From Lagopus muta (Eukaryota > Chordata > Aves > Galliformes > Phasianidae): a DNA stretch of 64,000 nt. Shown piece by piece: positions 60,297-64,000 of this stretch. Both the position numbers and the translations under genes were made by a program. The DNA is taken from NCBI RefSeq assembly GCF_023343835.1, contig NC_064436.1:70795545-70859544 (forward strand), written 5' to 3'. Each line of letters opens with the position of its first letter. Position 1 is the stretch's first letter. The notes below the pieces were generated by a model. That model had not been told where the DNA came from, did no database searches, and saw nothing but the letters and a program-made list of their open reading frames with translations.

Positions 60297-60404
60297 GTCT
60301 CCACGGCAACGTCGCTCCCGAATCTCGGCGCTCTGTAATGACGTCACCGCGACGCGCCTCCGCCCCCTTACGTCATCGCTCGGCGCCGCCGTCTCCATGG
60401 TTAC
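60297..60404. promoter_or_regulatory. Divergent C2orf81/WDR54 promoter: two X-boxes and two CREs
   Basis: Between start codons 60114 (-) and 60516 (+). RFX X-box-like sites read GTTGCCGTGGAGAC (minus strand, 60297-60310) and GTAACCATGGAGAC (minus strand, 60391-60404). Between them are CRE TGACGTCA (60339-60346) and CRE-like TTACGTCA (60368-60375). The region is CpG-rich with no TATA box. Confidence 0.7.
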
Positions 60405-60515
60405 GGCGGGCAGCGGCCGAGCCGTGGAGCGAGCGGGCCTGAGAGCGGGACCGGGATCGGAGCGGGGCCGGAGCCGGCCTGGGGCGACGGAACGGCGGGA
60501 GCGCCGCGGGCCGCG

Positions 60516-63500
60516 ATGTACCGCCGGGAGAAGAGCATGGCGCTGCGCGGCAGCTCCTCGGCGCTCTACAACAACCTGAGCGTGCTCCTCCCGCCCCGCG
60601 GGCCGCTCGCCTTCCTCGGCTCCGTGCACGGCCCCGCCGTCACCGTGCTCAGCGCCACCGGCGACGCGGCGGGCCGCGCCCAGCGGCAGCTCCAGGCCCG
60701 GGCGGGCGGCGGGGCTTCGCTCGTCACGCAGGTGGGACCCCGCGCCGCCCCTCGGCCGGGCCCGAGCGGAGCGGGGACGAACCGGGCGGGGAGCCGGAGG
60801 GCCGAGGGCCGGGTACCGACGGCGGCGGGACGGGAGGCGGTGCCGCCAGCTGGGCCTCCGCTCCGGTTCCCCTCCCGGCGGCCAGGCGCGGCGCTGCCGG
60901 CGACTCCGCGCTGTGCGGGCGGCGCCCGAGGCGGGCGGCACGCGGCGCAGACGGCGCTGAGCGCGAGGAGGCGGTGGGGCGAAGGGGCGAGAAGAGGCCG
61001 CCGTGCCGAGGGACGGAGCGGGGAGCCGCTGGGACGGGGGAGGGAGCCCGCGATGTCCGAGTTACAGGGGCGTGGAGACACGGAGCATCTCGGGTTGAAA
61101 AGGGCCCCTAAGGACCGTGGAGTCCGACTGCAGAGATGGGAGGGAAGGAGCTTCCTGAAGAGGCTCCCAGGCTCCCAGCTCCCGCCCCGTTCAACGGGAG
61201 CCGGAAACGCGGCTGCGGGCAGCCCTGGGGAGGGATGAGGGCTGCCGGTCCCCTGCTGAGCTGTGCTTCCTTCCAGGCTGCCTGGTGTGTCCTGCCGGCA
61301 CGCACCCTGCTGGTGCTGACCTGTCAGAAAGGCATCCAGGTGAGGTGTTCTCCTGCACGGGGTGAGCAACGCTCGCAGCACTGGGAAGGTGAAGTCGCTG
61401 GGGTGGCAGCTGGGCTCAGGGCTGCGTAACCAGAGCACTGCTGCTCCCTTTTGGGCAGCGGTGGAGCACAAGGCTGTGGGAGCTTTGCCACTTTCCGGGT
61501 CCCATTCGTCTTTTCTTTCTCTTTCCAGATGTACGAATCAGATGGCTCCATCATGGTGTATTGGCACGCGCTGGACATCGCAGAGCCCCCTCCAGGTAAA
61601 TCCTACAGCAGGAGGGCAGTGAGGAGCCCTGGGCCCTCTGCCCTCTCTTCCCAGGGCCGTGAGACCGAGCGTTCCTGTGGTGCAGCCCAGTTCCTGCTGG
61701 CTGGAGACACCCACAGCATTGCTCCTGTGTCCAGGCTGGACTGAGCCAGGCCAGGGCCGCTCAGCAGCTTAGCAGGAGTGTGTGGAGGGGGTTCTGCGTC
61801 ACCCCAGCTCCACTGTGCAGGCACAGCCTGGGCTTGGGGGGGGGTGGATGGGGACCCACTGTGGCAACTGCAGCGGGGATGGCGGGGATGGCGCTCACAC
61901 CAGCTTCCTGCTGATGATGTGAGCTGCTGCAGGCTGCAACCCAGCCGGCTCCTGGTTCCCTTTCAGCACAAGCCGCGTTTGCCCGAGGTATCTCTGCAGC
62001 AGGAGAACGTTTCATCTGCGTGGGTGAGTGAAGCACCGGGAGGAGGAACGGGCAGGGCTGCACCGGGTGGTGCTGCGGAGCCGGGGGTGAAGCAGGGTGA
62101 CGTGGTGACGGCCGAAGGGGCTGCGCTCAGCTGGTGGCTCCCGCAGGGAAGCGCCGTGTGCGAGCGAGCCTCGCGGGGGGGCAGGGCGTGGGGGAGAGCG
62201 AGGTGTGACAGTGACACGGGGCGGGCTGGGGGGGCACAGCAGCGCTGCAGTCCCCGCCGAAGCCTCCGGCGCGCCGCTCCCGCAGGGCTGTCCTCTGGGA
62301 TGGTGCTGGTGTTCGACATCCCCCCAAAAGGGACCGACATCGCGGTGAGCGAGGTGCTGAAGGAGCACCGCGACGCCATCACCGACATCGCCGCCGAGCT
62401 GGGCCAGGCGCCGGTACGTGCGTGACCGCCAGCGGCCGCTGGGGACAAAGTGGGGGGCGGGGGCTGCGGCCGTCCGTCGGCGCTGTGGCTGCCTGGGGCC
62501 GTCCTGACGCGGCACCGTGCCCTCCTTGGCCGAGCCCGGCCTGTGCCGCCTGCAGGCAGCGGTTTGTAGGTGTCCAAGTGTCGGTCCTGGTTGGCCAGAT
62601 TGTGGGGAGGCAAAGTGCTGCGGCAGAGACCGTCTTGATGGGACGAGGAGCCGAGGCCCTTTTGCACAAAGAGCGCCTGTGAGAGTGTGACTGATTGCCA
62701 GAGAATGGCCTGTGACACGTCAGGGTGCCAGGGCATCAAAGAGCCATTGAAAGCTAAAGAGCAGGCTTGTAACAGGAGCGAGCGAAAGTGGCGGCGAATA
62801 AACGGCCAGCAGAAGGCGAGGTGCCACCATGAGGGAGCTGCTGGCACAGGCCCTCCTGAGTGCGGGGCGAGGGGGGCACGGCCCCGGCCCACCTGTTTGC
62901 ATGGGGATCCTGAGGGCTGCAGGGCCGCCGTTCTGCCCGGAGCTCGGGGAGGTGGGGAAGCCGAGGGCAGCGCCGCTCCTGGGGCTCCTGGGGGCAGAGC
63001 TGCTTCCCCTGCCCGCCCTCAGCAGAGGGGAGGAGGCGTCTCACCGTCACCAGCGGCACGGTGACCCTTGTCACGTCAGGTGGGATGGCTCTGCCCAGTG
63101 CCAAAGCTCAGCCTGAAATCGGGACGGGGCTCCTGGGCTCCTGGCTGACATCTCAGCAGACAACACTAATTGCCTTCCTCATTACCGGCTGCATCTTTCC
63201 CGACGAGGCCGCTTTGATAACGTTCTCTAATGAGGCGCGTTGAACTTGCCCTGCGTTTGGGACTCCCTTGAACAATTAATTGCTTAGAACTCGTTCCCAA
63301 TTAGCCTGGATGTGGAGCTCGTTTGTGAGAGCTGCTCGCTCGCCCCGCTCTGCCTGGTCTCCAAGGCGCTGCTCTGCAGTCTGAGCGGAGGGACGGAGCT
63401 CGCTGTGACCCCCAGAGCTGAAGTTTGTGCTGAGACTCCAAAGCGGAGGGAGGAGACGCGCTGATTGATCTCACAAGTTTCCCCCGTGTGTAATTAATTC

Positions 63501-64000
63501 TAATTAGCGTTGCCGAACACCGACGTGTTGAAGCTGAAACTCTCACACGCTCACGGCCAGGCTTTCCCCTTCCACAAGATGTCAGCAGTTTCTGCGGGCG
63601 GTTGAACTTTGTGCTGCAGGCCGCGGCTTTCGCGTGCTGCAGCTCCGGCTTCTGCCCGCTGTCGGTCGGCAGCTCGCCGCCCCCTGCCCGCCCCGCGGCC
63701 CCGCTGAGCCTCGGCCGCTCCCGCAGGCCGGGGCCGGGGACCTGGTGACCGCTGACGACGCCGGGGCGCTGTGCGTGTGGAGCTCCGGCGAGGAATTCTC
63801 CCTGCTCAACAGGATCCCGGCCTTCGGGTGAGTCCGAAGCGGCCGGGGCGGGAGGGGGCGCGCGGGTCTGCGGCCGGCCGGGGGGAGGGGAGGTGACGGC
63901 GGCCCTGCGCCCAGCTGGACCTGCTCCTCCGTGCGGCTCTGGAACGGGATCGTGGCCGCCGGTTACGGCAACGGGCAGATCCGGCTGTACGACGCAGCGA
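60516..64000 (+). CDS. WDR54: WDR54, 5' part
   Basis: Exons 60516-60731, 61277-61339, 61529-61595, 61967-62023, 62286-62413, 63727-63827 and 63915-64000 (runs off the window). In frame from MYRREKSMALRGSSSALYNN to NGIVAAGYGNGQIRLYDAA. Landmarks shared with human WDR54: NNLSVL, WCVLP.R.LLVLT, GIQMYES, MVYWHALD, FICVG.SSG.VLVFDIP, TADD.G.LCVW, AAGYGNGQ. A WD40 beta-propeller protein, a scaffold with reported signalling and ciliary-tissue links. The rest of the gene lies to the right. The 1.3-kb intron 62414-63726 is unusually large and partly AT-rich. Confidence 0.95.
63160..63510. promoter_or_regulatory. AT-rich cluster of homeodomain-type motifs in a WDR54 intron
   Basis: TAATT/ATTA cores at 63166-63171 (CTAATT), 63180-63184, 63228-63233 (TAATGA), 63274-63281 (AATTAATT), 63298-63303 (CAATTA), 63491-63499 (TAATTAATT) and 63501-63506 (TAATTA). 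The cluster lies inside otherwise GC-rich sequence; possible enhancer. Confidence 0.45.

Overview
This is vertebrate nuclear DNA, almost certainly from a bird and most likely a gene-dense, GC-rich microchromosome of a galliform such as chicken. The signs are many CR1 LINE fragments, no mammalian SINEs, short introns, CpG islands at gene starts, abundant minisatellites, and exon-by-exon matches to vertebrate orthologues. There are no operons, ribosome binding sites, CRISPR arrays or bacterial elements. Most long open frames are chance frames in GC-rich or tandem-repeat DNA.

Layout. (1) 1-3093: 3' end of IDH3B (+), with two mutually exclusive last exons, each with its own stop and poly(A) signal. 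(2) 3374-7743: complete NOP56 (-), 12 coding exons, with two box C/D snoRNAs in its introns (SNORD57, and a SNORD110-type RNA). The two genes converge. (3) 7744-8186: NOP56 promoter with five CCAAT boxes. (4) 8187-47151: complete DCTN1 (-), 32 coding exons that sum to an in-frame 1280-residue dynactin p150Glued. It includes short exons and an internal CpG-island start for the p135 isoform. Its large introns hold CR1 copies and many tandem arrays. (5) 47152-52440: intergenic repeats and the DCTN1 promoter. (6) 52441-55095: an unassigned leucine-rich-repeat gene (+). (7) 55087-57844: a retinol-dehydrogenase-like SDR gene (-), converging on it with only about 100 bp between stops. (8) 58615-60114: C2orf81-like gene (-). 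(9) 60115-60515: shared divergent promoter with two X-box and two CRE motifs. (10) 60516-64000: 5' part of WDR54 (+), cut by the window edge.

The genes serve separate housekeeping roles: mitochondrial TCA cycle (IDH3B), snoRNP and ribosome biogenesis (NOP56 and its snoRNAs), and dynein transport (DCTN1). C2orf81 and WDR54 share a promoter with cilia-type X-boxes. From memory of human maps, DCTN1-C2orf81-WDR54 matches human 2p13, whereas IDH3B-NOP56 matches human 20p13. A synteny junction therefore lies in the roughly 0.5 kb between NOP56 and DCTN1. I found no clearly novel biological system. The strongest points are the snoRNA assignments, isoform architecture, promoter motif clusters, repeat biology and the unassigned LRR gene.
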